From: Streptomyces sp. NBC_00425
GTDB lineage: Bacteria > Actinomycetota > Actinomycetes > Streptomycetales > Streptomycetaceae
Direction of reading: 5' to 3'
Assembly: GCF_036030735.1 (NCBI RefSeq)
Contig: NZ_CP107928.1
Coordinates: 8,494,001 to 8,558,000, forward strand
DNA length: 64,000 bases
The notes under the pieces were generated by a model. The model did not search any database. It was not told where the DNA came from and was given only the letters and a program-made list of their open reading frames with translations. Position 1 is the first letter of the stretch, and every line of letters begins with the position of its first letter. Made by a program: the position numbers and the translations under genes. Positions 52,842 through 61,716 of the stretch are shown piece by piece.

Positions 52842-54344
52842 TCAGTCGCGGACCCCCACCGGCTCCGTCTCCGCCTCGAACTCAGCCTTTGCGGAGGGGG
52901 ACTTGGCGACGACGACGGAGCTGCGGGCGTGCCGGGTGCGCAAGCCGGGGAGGGTGATGAGCAGACCCGCGGCGGCGACGATCGTCACCACGGCCAGTCC
53001 GGGCCGGTAGCTGTCGAGGACGGCCTGTGCGGTGGGGTCGGCGGGTGCGCCCGCGGTCACCACCGCCGTCACGACGGCGAGGAAGATCGCGCCGCCCACC
53101 TGCACCGAGGTGTTGAGCAGACCCGAGACCATGCCCTGCTCGTGGTCCGCCACGCCGTTGGTGGCCTGGATGTTGAGCGATGGGAAGACCAGCGCGCAGG
53201 CAGCGCCGATCAGCAGCATCGACGGCAGGATGACGGCGGCGTAGACCGGGTCCAGATCGACGCGGAGGAAGAGCGCGTACCCGGCGACCATGAGGGCGAA
53301 GCCCGCCGCGATCAGCCGTGGGGTGCCGAAGCGGTCCACGACGGAGCCCACCTTGGTCGAGGACACCGCCACCAGCGCGCCGGCCGGCAGGAAGGCGAGC
53401 GCCGTGTGCAGCGCCGACCAGCCGAGCAGCGTCTGCATGTACAGGGTGGCCAGGAACTGGAAGCCGACATAGGAGCCGAAGAAGGCCATCGCCCCGAGCT
53501 GGGCGCGGATCTGACTGCCCGAACGCAGCACGCCGAGCCGGATCAGCGGACCGGCGGAGCGCCGCTCGACGCGGACGAAGACGGTCAGCATGACGGCCAC
53601 GGCCAGGAAGGACAGCAGTGTCCGGGCGGACGTCCAGCCGGCCTCGGGGGCCTGCACCACGGTGAAGACCAGCAGCAGCATCGACGCGGTGCCGAGGACC
53701 GCGCCCGGGACGTCGTAGCCGTTGTGGTTCTTCTCCCGTTCGCTGCGCGGCAGGAGCTTCAGGCCGACCGCCAGCGCGACCAGCGCGATCGGGGCGGGGA
53801 GCAGCATGGTCAGGCGCCAACTGGCCTCGGTGAGCAGGCCGGAGAGGACCAGACCCATCGAGAAGCCGGTCGCTGCGCAGGTGGTGTAGATGGAGAGCGC
53901 GCGGTTGCGCAGCGGGCCCTCCGGGAACGTCGTGGTGATGATCGACAGGCCCGCCGGGGCGGTGAAGGCGGCGCTGAGGCCCTTGACGAACCGGCTGGCG
54001 ATCAGCAGCGGACCCGAGTCGACGAGACCGCCGAGGAGCGAGGCCAGCGCGAAGACGCCGAGCGCGACCAGGAACACCTGTCGGCGGCCCAGCAGGTCGG
54101 CCGCACGGCCGCCGAGGAGGAGCAGTCCGCCGTAGCCCAGGATGTAGCCGCTGACGATCCACTGCAGCGTGGAGGTGGAGAGTCCGAGGTCGGAGCCGAT
54201 GGAAGGCAGGGCGACGCCGACCATGGACACGTCGAGCGCGTCCAGGAACATCGCGGCGCACAGCACCAGGAGCGTGCCCCAGAGCCGGGAGGTCCAGCGG
54301 CCCTCGGGGAGGGTGACCGCGGGGGAGGGGAGCGGAGAGGTCAT
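52842..54344 (-). CDS. MFS transporter, DHA2 (14-helix) drug exporter
   Basis: 500 residues, 14 predicted membrane helices. Motif A is GGRAADLLGRRQVF and motif C-like GFSMGLVLSGLLTEASWR (GxxxGPxxGG type in a variant form). ALDVSMVGVALPSIGSDLGLSTSTLQWIVSGY (start DALDVSMVGVALPSI) is typical of DHA2 exporters such as those for quaternary ammonium or antibiotics. The tail is acidic and cytosolic. Divergent from a MarR regulator, which probably represses it until a drug binds. ATG at 54344. Confidence 0.88.
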   Translation of the reverse strand: MTSPLPSPAVTLPEGRWTSRLWGTLLVLCAAMFLDALDVSMVGVALPSIGSDLGLSTSTLQWIVSGYILGYGGLLLLGGRAADLLGRRQVFLVALGVFALASLLGGLVDSGPLLIASRFVKGLSAAFTAPAGLSIITTTFPEGPLRNRALSIYTTCAATGFSMGLVLSGLLTEASWRLTMLLPAPIALVALAVGLKLLPRSEREKNHNGYDVPGAVLGTASMLLLVFTVVQAPEAGWTSARTLLSFLAVAVMLTVFVRVERRSAGPLIRLGVLRSGSQIRAQLGAMAFFGSYVGFQFLATLYMQTLLGWSALHTALAFLPAGALVAVSSTKVGSVVDRFGTPRLIAAGFALMVAGYALFLRVDLDPVYAAVILPSMLLIGAACALVFPSLNIQATNGVADHEQGMVSGLLNTSVQVGGAIFLAVVTAVVTAGAPADPTAQAVLDSYRPGLAVVTIVAAAGLLITLPGLRTRHARSSVVVAKSPSAKAEFEAETEPVGVRD

Positions 54345-54377
54345 GCCCAGGAGAGTACATGCGCATGCATCGAATGC

Positions 54378-54387
54378 AAATGCATTT
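54378..54387. promoter_or_regulatory. AT-rich palindrome between MFS and MarR genes
   Basis: AAATGCATTT is a perfect 10-bp palindrome within an AT-rich patch full of TGCAT words (54365-54391). It overlaps the likely divergent promoters and is a good MarR operator candidate. Confidence 0.5.
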
Positions 54388-54430
54388 AATTCAGGTGCAA
54401 CAAATTCAGTGCTCTGCTACGGTGCGCCCC

Positions 54431-54835
54431 ATGGCGGTGGAGAAGGGCGGGGCCGAGGCCGAGCAGGCGCTCGTGGAGCAGTGGCGCGACATGCTGGCCC
54501 TGCACGCACGCACCCAGTGCGAACTCGACCGGGCACTGCACCGGCACGGCCTGTGCGCCAGCGACTTCGAGGTGCTCGACGTCCTCGCCGAGTCGGCCGC
54601 GCAGGACGTCTCGTGCGGCTTCCGCGTCCAGGAGATCGCCGAACGCGTCCATCTCAGCCAGAGCGCGCTGTCGCGGCTCATCGCCCGTCTGGAGAAGGAC
54701 GGTCTCGTCGAACGAGGCCTGTGCGCGGAGGACCGCAGAGGCGTCCGCGTGGCGCTCACCGGGAAGGGACGCGCGCTGCACGGCGACGTACGGCCTTTGC
54801 AGCGCGCGGTGTTGACCAGAATGCTGACGGACTGA
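54431..54835 (+). CDS. MarR-family regulator
   Basis: 134 residues. The winged helix is visible: ASDFEVLDVLAESAAQ, VQEIAERVHLSQSALSRLIARLEKDGLVER (recognition helix SQSALSRLIARLEKDGL) and the wing CAEDRRGVRVALTGKG. ATG at 54431 (MAVEKGGAEAEQALVE). Probable repressor of itself and of the divergent MFS exporter. The stop codon lies inside an 8-bp tandem repeat. Confidence 0.87.
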   Translation: MAVEKGGAEAEQALVEQWRDMLALHARTQCELDRALHRHGLCASDFEVLDVLAESAAQDVSCGFRVQEIAERVHLSQSALSRLIARLEKDGLVERGLCAEDRRGVRVALTGKGRALHGDVRPLQRAVLTRMLTD

Positions 54836-54862
54836 CGGACTGACGGACTGACGGACCGACGG
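54824..54862. repeat. 8-bp tandem repeat CTGACGGA over the MarR stop codon
   Basis: Four exact copies of CTGACGGA (from 54824) are followed by a degenerate fifth. Unit length is not a multiple of three, so loss or gain of copies changes the reading frame at the C-terminus, although each frame soon meets a TGA in the array. Confidence 0.85.
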
Positions 54863-54891
54863 CCGCGCGGTGGACGGACCGGGACCGCCGC

Positions 54892-55638
54892 TCAGCCCAC
54901 CCCGGACGTCTCCCGCCACAGCGTCGCGAGCGCGGCGTCACCGGTCACGGCGGGCAGCGGCAGCCGGTTCCACAGCGACAGGTAGAGCAGGGCGGCGGGC
55001 CCGGACACCTCGCAGTCGGCGGGCCCGTCGGCGCCGCGCCGGGTCACCGGCGGTTCCGACGACAGGCGTACCGACCACACCGCGTCGGCCGTGTCCGTCG
55101 CCCGCACCCTCAGTGCCCGGGGCTCCTCGCTGCGCACCCTGCTCCTGTCGCGCGCGTGGAAACCGCGCAGCAACTCGTCGACGCCGTCCGCGGCGAACTC
55201 GGCGGTGAACTCCCGCCCCGTCTCCTCGAGGTCGCGGCCGCGGGCCGACTCGGCGTCCATGCGGTGCACGGCCGTCTCGTGCGCCTGCCGCCTGGCCCAG
55301 AACGCGAGCGGTGTCGGCCCGGGCAGGAAGTGCCAGCACCGCACATCCGGCGAAGCGGTGGACAGGGTGTCGACGAGCCGCCGGTGTCCGGCGCGGAACC
55401 AGTCCCGCAGCGCCTCGTCGTCCAGCTCCGGCGGCTCCTCGATGGGGCGGAACCCGGTGTGGCCCTCGGCGACGAACGACGTGGCCCAGCGGTGCACCGC
55501 GCCCGTGTGCCGCAACAGGTCCCGCACCTGCCAGCCCGGGCAGGTCACGACCTTGGCGTCGGGGCCCGCGTCCGCCGCGGCGTCGGCCAGGGCCCGGCCT
55601 TCGTGGTCGAGGATCTCTATGAATTCGGCAGTCTCCAT
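54892..55638 (-). CDS. Maleylpyruvate isomerase-fold (DinB-like) protein
   Basis: 248 residues. The N-terminal part matches the mycothiol-dependent maleylpyruvate isomerase domain: CPGWQVRDLLRHTGAVHRWATSF (CPGWxxxDLxxHxG) and the metal ligands in HETAVHRMDAESARG (HxxxxHRxDAE). The C-terminal domain (ALRVRATDTADAVW, VSGPAALLYLSLWNRL) is the usual actinobacterial SCP2-like MDMPI_C part. The family uses zinc and mycothiol; this member may transfer or isomerise small electrophiles. ATG at 55638. Confidence 0.82.
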   Translation of the reverse strand: METAEFIEILDHEGRALADAAADAGPDAKVVTCPGWQVRDLLRHTGAVHRWATSFVAEGHTGFRPIEEPPELDDEALRDWFRAGHRRLVDTLSTASPDVRCWHFLPGPTPLAFWARRQAHETAVHRMDAESARGRDLEETGREFTAEFAADGVDELLRGFHARDRSRVRSEEPRALRVRATDTADAVWSVRLSSEPPVTRRGADGPADCEVSGPAALLYLSLWNRLPLPAVTGDAALATLWRETSGVG

Positions 55639-55753
55639 GTGGGGAGTCTGCCGGACGGAGTGCGGAGCCGGGGAGGGGCGGCGCGTCCGGCCGGAGGCGG
55701 CCGGCCGTGTCACGCGTCGTCTTCGCGCGTGGCGGAGAGGGCACCATGGGGGG

Positions 55754-56386
55754 ATGCGCATGAGCGGAGACCGGCTGCGGGCCCTGGCTGCGACGATGAC
55801 GGTGACGGGCCTCGCGGTGGCCTGCGGCGGGACGGCGGGCACCGGGGCGACCGGCGCGGGAGCCACGGACGCGGAGACCGGGGCGGCCGCGACGCCGACG
55901 AGGCCCGTCATCGAGGCCTCGTCGACGCCGTCCCCGGACCCGCGCTTCGACGGGGAGATCCACCTGGCCGACGGCCGGCGCGTGGGCTTCTCGTACGCGG
56001 CCGGACGGGGACTGGTGGAGCGGCACCGGGAGGCGGCGACGGGCGCCTGGAGCCCGCCCCGCCTGGTGTACGCGACTGCGACGGACCGCTGTCACAGCCT
56101 CACGCTCAAGGCGTTCGGGGACACGGTCGCCGTCATCGCGGACTGGGGTGACTACTGCTACGACGGCGAACCGCCGACCGAGTCGATCGCCGCGGTCGGC
56201 ACGGCCGGCCTCGGACACTGGGACACCAAGCTCACCAAGGACTTCGACGGCTGGACGAAGGTCGCCGCGCAGGGCGACGGTGACGCGCGCCGGCTGCGCT
56301 TCACCAGGAACTCCACCGAGACGCTGACCCGGCTGGACTGGAACGCGACGGGAGGCTTCGCACAGGTGGAGGAGATTCCGCGCTGA
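55754..56386 (+). CDS. Putative lipoprotein, unknown function
   Basis: 210 residues. A signal sequence ends in LAVACGG, a usable lipobox (Cys about 24), followed by a Gly/Ala/Thr linker and an extracellular domain with HLADGRRVGFSYAAGRGLVERH, DRCHSLTLKAFGDTVAVIADWGDYCYDGEPP and RNSTETLTRLDWNATGGFAQVEE. No known domain is recognised; a beta-propeller-like WD blade is possible. ATG at 55754; a second ATG at 55760 is as likely, with GGGGGG just upstream. Confidence 0.6.
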   Translation: MRMSGDRLRALAATMTVTGLAVACGGTAGTGATGAGATDAETGAAATPTRPVIEASSTPSPDPRFDGEIHLADGRRVGFSYAAGRGLVERHREAATGAWSPPRLVYATATDRCHSLTLKAFGDTVAVIADWGDYCYDGEPPTESIAAVGTAGLGHWDTKLTKDFDGWTKVAAQGDGDARRLRFTRNSTETLTRLDWNATGGFAQVEEIPR

Positions 56387-56475
56387 TCCACGCACGGCCC
56401 CGATGCCGGGGCGACGCGGTCGCTAGGCTTCCGCGCGCATCCGTCATCAGCGCAGCGCCTCGGGGGGCCGACATC

Positions 56476-57327
56476 ATGAACGCCTGGAACCAGCAGGGCG
56501 GACAGCCGCCGCACGACCCGTACCACCCTCCCTACGGCCCCTACGGGCCGCAGCCGTTGCCGCAACCGGTTCCCCGCGTGGGCCTGTTCGGGAGGTTGTG
56601 GCGGGCCGTCGGCCCGATCGCGGTGGGCCGTACGGTGTTCCGGCCGTCCCGGCCCGGCAGGGTCGACGATCCGGCGGTCACCCGCATGCAACGGATCCGC
56701 ACCGCCGTCGGACTGGCCGCCGTGGTGTGGGTGATGATCTCCTACAAACTCGTCGCGTCCGTCGGGGACTTCGCCGACGACCGGGTGGACCAGACCTGGA
56801 ACAACGTCCTCGTCCTGGCGGTGACCCTCCCTCTCGTCGTCGGCGCGCTGATCTGCGCGGCGCGCCCGCCGGCCCGTCGCGAACTGCTGCGCCGGGCGGC
56901 CAGGCCGCTCGGCTCGATCGTGGCGATCATCGCCGCAGTCGCCCTGTTCCCCGCGGCCGTGCTGACCGGTCTCCTCGACGGACGTTTCGCAACCGGTCCC
57001 GCAACGACCGTGATCACCGTCGTCGTCGCGCTGTTCATGATCGTGTGGGTTCTGCCGTTCGTCGTCTACGGCGTCGGGATGTCCCTCGTGCACGTGTTCC
57101 GCACCGCGGACATCCATGAGACGGTCCCGCCGCTGCTGGCGCTGGTGCTCGTGTGGGAGATGGCGGTGATCGACGTGTTCACCGGCGCGTACGAGGGCGT
57201 TCCGGGCCCGGTGCGGATCCTGCTTCTGCTGGGCGCACCGCTGTCGGTCACCGCGGTCGCCCTGTGGGAACTGCGCCGGCTCCGCGTCGGCTACGGCCTC
57301 ACCCTGCGCGCCGCGCTCATGCGCTGA
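56476..57327 (+). CDS. Membrane protein of unknown function
   Basis: 283 residues. A Pro/Tyr/Gln-rich cytosolic N-terminus (PYHPPYGPYGPQPLPQPV) precedes about six membrane helices (starting AVGLAAVVWVMISYKL). Charged loops carry DDRVDQTW. I do not recognise the family. Proline-rich N-termini on small membrane proteins are common in Streptomyces and may bind other membrane or division proteins. It lies just upstream of htpG with its own direction and a 122-bp gap. Confidence 0.6.
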   Translation: MNAWNQQGGQPPHDPYHPPYGPYGPQPLPQPVPRVGLFGRLWRAVGPIAVGRTVFRPSRPGRVDDPAVTRMQRIRTAVGLAAVVWVMISYKLVASVGDFADDRVDQTWNNVLVLAVTLPLVVGALICAARPPARRELLRRAARPLGSIVAIIAAVALFPAAVLTGLLDGRFATGPATTVITVVVALFMIVWVLPFVVYGVGMSLVHVFRTADIHETVPPLLALVLVWEMAVIDVFTGAYEGVPGPVRILLLLGAPLSVTAVALWELRRLRVGYGLTLRAALMR

Positions 57328-57449
57328 CGACCCGCCACGCGTTTCGCGGGAAGCATGAGCCACCGGCCCACGCAGCCCGAGAAGGTGTCCTAAAGTGGCT
57401 TCCGCCAGTTCAGGAGACTCTTTCGGAACCTGTGAGGAACACGCCAACC

Positions 57450-59351
57450 ATGTCGACCGAAACGTTTGAGTTCCAGGTAGAGGCCCGTCAGCTGCTGCAG
57501 CTGATGATCCACTCGGTCTACTCGAACAAGGACGTCTTTCTGCGCGAACTCGTCTCCAACGCCTCCGACGCGCTGGACAAGCTGCGCCTCGCCGCGCTGC
57601 GCGAGGACGCGTCCGACGCCGACGTCTCCGACCTGCACATCGAGATCGAGACCGACCCCGAGGCCCGTACCCTCACCGTGCGGGACAACGGGATCGGGAT
57701 GTCGTACGACGAGGTCGGGCGGCTGATCGGCACGATCGCCAACTCGGGCACGGCCCAGTTCGTCAGGGAACTGCGTGAGGCGCAGGACACGGGCAGCGCC
57801 GAGGGGCTGATCGGGCAGTTCGGCGTCGGCTTCTACTCCGGTTTCATGGTGGCGGACGAGATGACCCTGGTGACCCGGCGTGCAGGGGAGGCGCAGGGCA
57901 CCCGCTGGTCGTCGCGCGGTGAGGGGACGTACACCCTGGAGGGCGTCGACGACGCACCGCAGGGCACCTCCGTCACCCTCCACCTCAAGCCGGCGGACGA
58001 CGAGGACAAGCTGCACGACTACACCTCGGAGTGGACGATCCGGGAGATCGTCAAGCGCTACTCGGACTTCATCACCTGGCCGATCAGGATGACCCCGAAG
58101 CGGGGCGAGGGCGACGACGCCGCGCCCGCTGCCGAGACGCTGAACTCGATGAAGGCCCTGTGGGCGCGTTCGCGCGACGAGGTGTCCGACGACGAGTACC
58201 ACGAGCTGTACAAGCACATCAGCCACGACTGGCGCGAACCGCTGGAGACCGTCCGGCTGCAGGCGGAGGGCACCTTCGAGTACCAGGCGCTGCTGTTCGT
58301 GCCCTCGCACGCCCCGCACGACCTGTACAACCAGGGCTACAAGCGCGGTGTGCAGCTGTATGTGAAGCGCGTCTTCATCATGGACGACTGCGAGGCGCTG
58401 CTTCCGCCGTACCTGCGCTTCGTCAAGGGCGTGGTCGACGCCGCCGACCTGTCGCTGAACGTGTCCCGCGAGATCCTCCAGCAGGACCGGCACATCCGGA
58501 TGATGCAGCGCCGGCTCACCAAGAAAGTCGTGTCCACGGTCAAGGACATGATGACCGCGGCGCCCGACCGCTACGCCACGTTCTGGCGGGAGTTCGGCGC
58601 CGTCCTCAAGGAAGGGCTGCTGTCCGACTCCGACAACCGCGACGCGCTTCTCGCGGTCTCCTCCTTCGCGACCACGCACAGCGAGGACGAGCCGACCACC
58701 CTGCGGGCCTACGTCGAGCGGATGAAGGACGGCCAGGACGCCGTCTACTACCTGACCGGCGAGTCCCGGCAGAGCATCGAGAACTCCCCGCACATGGAGG
58801 CGTTCCGGGCCAAGGGCGTGGAGGTCCTGCTGCTCACCGACCCGGTGGACGAGGTGTGGGCCGACGTGGTCGGCGAGTTCGACGGCAAACCGCTGCGGTC
58901 GGTCGCCAAGGGCGAGGTCGATCTCGACGGGGAGAGCGGCGAGCAGGCCGAAGGCGAGCGCGAGAAGCAGAGCGAGGAGTACGCGGGCCTGCTCGCCTGG
59001 ATGAACGAGCACCTGGACGAGGACGTCAAGGACGTGCGGCTGTCGTCCCGTCTCACGGTCTCGCCGGCCTGCATCGTCTCCGACGCGAACGACCTCACCC
59101 CGGCGCTGGAGAACATGTACCGGGCGATGGGGCAGGAGGTGCCGCGGGCCCGGCGGATCCTCGAGCTCAACCCCGGGCACGCGCTCGTCAAGGGCCTGAA
59201 CAAGGCCTACCAGGAGCGCGAGGACCGCTCCGGCCTCGCCGAGACCGCGGAGCTGCTGCACGGCCTGGCGGTGCTCGCCGAAGGCGGGCGGCCGAAGGAG
59301 CCCGGCCGGTTCGTGAAGCTGGTGGCGGACAGCCTGGAGCGCTCGTTGTAA
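57450..59351 (+). CDS. htpG: HtpG (Hsp90) chaperone
   Basis: 633 residues, full-length bacterial Hsp90. N-terminal GHKL ATPase: [17 protein letters not shown] (catalytic Glu, Asn), [21 protein letters not shown] and [16 protein letters not shown] (the last with lid glycines). The middle domain has WPIRM and [22 protein letters not shown] (SREILQ with the Arg and Gln that reach the ATP gamma-phosphate), and the C-terminal dimerisation part follows. ATG at 57450 with a GAGGAA 12 nt upstream. Monocistronic, with a good terminator. Confidence 0.95.
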
Positions 59352-59364
59352 CGGGCGGGAAAAG

Positions 59365-59395
59365 GGTTCCGGGCAGGGTTTCCCTGCCCGGAACC
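59365..59395 (+). terminator. Terminator after htpG
   Basis: Perfect 14-bp stem (59365-59378 with 59382-59395) and a TTT loop, 14 nt after the htpG stop. Confidence 0.8.
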
Positions 59396-59423
59396 TTCAC
59401 AGTCCGCACACCGAACATGCTAG

Positions 59424-59454
59424 TTGCTTGAGTCAATCAAGCGGGCCTAGGATG
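59424..59454 (+). promoter_or_regulatory. Promoter/operator of the repeat-domain membrane protein
   Basis: GCTTGA-GTCAA-TCAAGC (59426-59442) is a perfect 6-5-6 inverted repeat that overlaps TTGCTT (59424-59429), a -35 candidate. TAGGAT (59448-59453) is the -10 at 18 bp. MarR-type operators look like this. Confidence 0.5.
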
Positions 59455-59498
59455 CTGTGCAGTCGTGCAGCACCGCACCCCCCACGGAGGCCCGGCCC

Positions 59499-60821
59499 AT
59501 GTCCCCTGCGCAGACCCGATCCGTGCGGATCGAGAAGGGGGCCGCGCCGCCCCGGGCCGGTGTCGCCGTGGCGGTGCCGGCCTTCGTCGCCGTGGCCGGC
59601 GTGATCCTGGCCTGGACGACCACCGACGTCGGCGGCGGCCCACCCACCTCGGGGACCGGCTTCGAGCTGGTCACGGTCGCGGGAGTCGGCGCGGCGGTCC
59701 TCGCCCTGGCCGTCGCCGTGTTCCTCCCGGGGCGGCCGACCGCGGCCACCGGAGCGCCGGCCACGCCGTCCGCCGGTGCGCAGGCCGCTCCGTCCCCCGG
59801 CGAGCAGGCCTCGACCGCACCGGGCGTGATCCCAACGACTCCGGTCGAGCCGGCTCTGAACCAACCGACTCCGATCGGACCGCACCCGGAGCAGCCGGGC
59901 GCCGGCACGGCCGGGGAGGGGGCGTCGGGCGCGGCGGTGGCGGTGCCGCTGGCACGGGCCGTCGCGGAGCTCGTCGCCACCGTTCCCGGACTGTCCGACG
60001 GCGGTCCGGCGGGCGGTGGCCGAGCGGTGCGCGGGCGGGTGCGGGGCGCCGAGGGCATACCGGTGGGCGGCGCCGCTGTCACGCTGATCTCGCTGGGCGG
60101 GCGGCAGGTGGGCCGTGCGGTCACCGCCCTCGACGGTTCCTACGAGCTCCTGACGCCCGGTGAGCGCGCCTACGTGCTCATCGCCTCGGCCGACGGCCAT
60201 CAGCCGCAGGCCGCCACCGTCGTGGTCGGGACGACGCCCGTCACGCACGACGTGCTGCTCAGCGGCGCCAGCGGTCTGACCGGTGCCGTGCGGTCCACGG
60301 CCGACGGAGCGCCGGTCGCGGAGGCGGTGGTCGTCGTCATGGACGTGCGCGGCGACGTGCTGGCCACCGCGCGGACCGACGGCAAGGGCGAGTTCACCGT
60401 CGCCGACCTGGTGCCGGGGGCCGTCGTCCTCACGGTCAGCTCTCCGGAGCACCGGCCGCAGGCACAATCCGTCGAGATCGGCGCCGCCGGTGTCACCCGG
60501 GTCGACCTCGAGCTGCGGCCCGGCGCACAGGTGCGCGGCACGGTACGCGGCGCGGGCGTTCCCCTGCGCGACGCCCGGGTGACCCTGGTGGACGCCGCGG
60601 GCAACGTCGTGGCGACCGCCACGACCGGCGGCGACGGGGCGTACGCCTTCACCGACCTGGACGACGGCCCGTACACGGTCGTGGCGGCCGGCTACCCGCC
60701 CCGGGCCGATCACATCAGCGTCGGCGGCGCCGACGAGGACGACCACGACATCGAACTCGCCCACGCGGGCGACCAGGGCCTGTCCGCAGTGGTGATCCCT
60801 GACGCAGGGTCTCGCGGCTGA
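59499..60821 (+). CDS. Membrane protein with carboxypeptidase-like regulatory repeats
   Basis: 440 residues. Two N-terminal membrane helices (VAVAVPAFVAVAGVILAW and LVTVAGVGAAVLALAVAVFLPG) are followed by a disordered Pro/Thr/Ala linker (about 78-185) and three carboxypeptidase-regulatory-like (Ig-type) repeats from about residue 185: VRGRVRGAEGIPVGGAAVTLISLGG, LTGAVRSTADGAPVAEAVVVVMD and VRGTVRGAGVPLRDARVTLVDAAGN, each ending in TDGKGEFTVADL- or GDGAYAFTDL-type strands. In Streptomyces such repeats are usually fused to a full MFS transporter; here only the first two helices remain. ATG at 59499 with GGAGG 8 nt upstream. Confidence 0.8.
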   Translation: MSPAQTRSVRIEKGAAPPRAGVAVAVPAFVAVAGVILAWTTTDVGGGPPTSGTGFELVTVAGVGAAVLALAVAVFLPGRPTAATGAPATPSAGAQAAPSPGEQASTAPGVIPTTPVEPALNQPTPIGPHPEQPGAGTAGEGASGAAVAVPLARAVAELVATVPGLSDGGPAGGGRAVRGRVRGAEGIPVGGAAVTLISLGGRQVGRAVTALDGSYELLTPGERAYVLIASADGHQPQAATVVVGTTPVTHDVLLSGASGLTGAVRSTADGAPVAEAVVVVMDVRGDVLATARTDGKGEFTVADLVPGAVVLTVSSPEHRPQAQSVEIGAAGVTRVDLELRPGAQVRGTVRGAGVPLRDARVTLVDAAGNVVATATTGGDGAYAFTDLDDGPYTVVAAGYPPRADHISVGGADEDDHDIELAHAGDQGLSAVVIPDAGSRG

Positions 60822-60858
60822 GTGCTCCGGGCAGTCCTGGCGCGCGGGGTGCTGCCGC

Positions 60859-61425
60859 TCAGCGCCTTGTCTCGTACCTGGTCAGCACCACACCGCCGGG
60901 AAGCGTCCGAGTCTCCAGCAGGTTCAGGTGCACCCAGCTGTCCAACGCGGTGAAGAACGGCGTGCCGCCGCCCACCAGGACCGGATGGGTGGCGATCACG
61001 TACTCGTCGATCAGCCCGGCACGCAGGGCCGCCCCGGCGAGCGTCGCGCCGCCGATGCTCATCGGGCCGCCGTCCTCGGCCTTGAGGCGGGTGATCTCGG
61101 CGATCGCGTCTCCGGTGACCAGGCGGGTGTTCCAGTCGACCTCGTCGATCGTCGAGGAGAACACCACCTTCGGCGTGTCCCGCCAGTTCCGCGCGAACTC
61201 GATCTCCGCCGGGGTGGCGTCGGGCAGCTGGTCGCCGGTCGGCCAGTAGGAGCTCATCGTCTCCCACAGCTTGCGCCCGTACAGCGTCAGGCCGCTCGCC
61301 TGCTCCTGGTCGAGCCACCACTGGAACAGCTCGGGGCTCGGCGGTCCCCCCCAGCCGATGTCGTCGCCGGCCGCGGCGATGTAGCCGTCCAGGGTCAGGT
61401 TCATGCCGTAGATCAGCTTCCGCAT
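60859..61425 (-). CDS. Dihydrofolate reductase-fold (RibD_C-type) oxidoreductase
   Basis: 188 residues. The DHFR/RibD_C fold is indicated by MRKLIYGMNLTLDGYIAAAGDDIGW, LTLYGRKLWETMSSYWP (GRxxWE), PKVVFSSTIDEVDWNTRLV and MSIGGATLAGAALRAGLIDEYVIATHPVLVGGGTPFF (quoted as SIGGATLAGAALRAGLIDEY). It binds NADPH and reduces an unknown substrate; the family is common as yyaP/yjjV-like proteins. ATG at 61425 (MRKLIYG). Monocistronic. Confidence 0.82.
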   Translation of the reverse strand: MRKLIYGMNLTLDGYIAAAGDDIGWGGPPSPELFQWWLDQEQASGLTLYGRKLWETMSSYWPTGDQLPDATPAEIEFARNWRDTPKVVFSSTIDEVDWNTRLVTGDAIAEITRLKAEDGGPMSIGGATLAGAALRAGLIDEYVIATHPVLVGGGTPFFTALDSWVHLNLLETRTLPGGVVLTRYETRR

Positions 61426-61716
61426 GTCCAGCCTTCCGTCCGTGGGTGTCCGGCGTAGAGACCGGCGCGCCGCGGGAAACTCATCGGCGCGCGATCCGGG
61501 CTCGCCGGTGGTCCACGTGCTCGGGGCTCAGCGTGGTGTACTCGGCCGACACGGGCAAGCCGCCCGGTCTCGCCCTCGCCCTCGCCCTCGCGGGTGCGGA
61601 AACTTCCGGCCGACCCGGCAGGCGAAGAACGCCGGACGTCCCGCGGCAGCCTCACCGAGGAGAGCCACCTCGCCGACGACAAGGCCTGCTGGAACAGGTC
61701 GTCGCCGGGACGGGAC
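61426..61716. other. 291-bp spacer, no gene assigned
   Basis: Short open frames cross this gap in several directions, but none has family resemblance. The hexamer ctcgcc is repeated about four times near 61574-61598. It may be decayed coding sequence. Confidence 0.4.

Noticed and set aside
57390..59261. A 623-codon minus-strand frame opposite htpG
   Set aside because: htpG is unambiguous; the reverse frame is an artefact of third-position GC.
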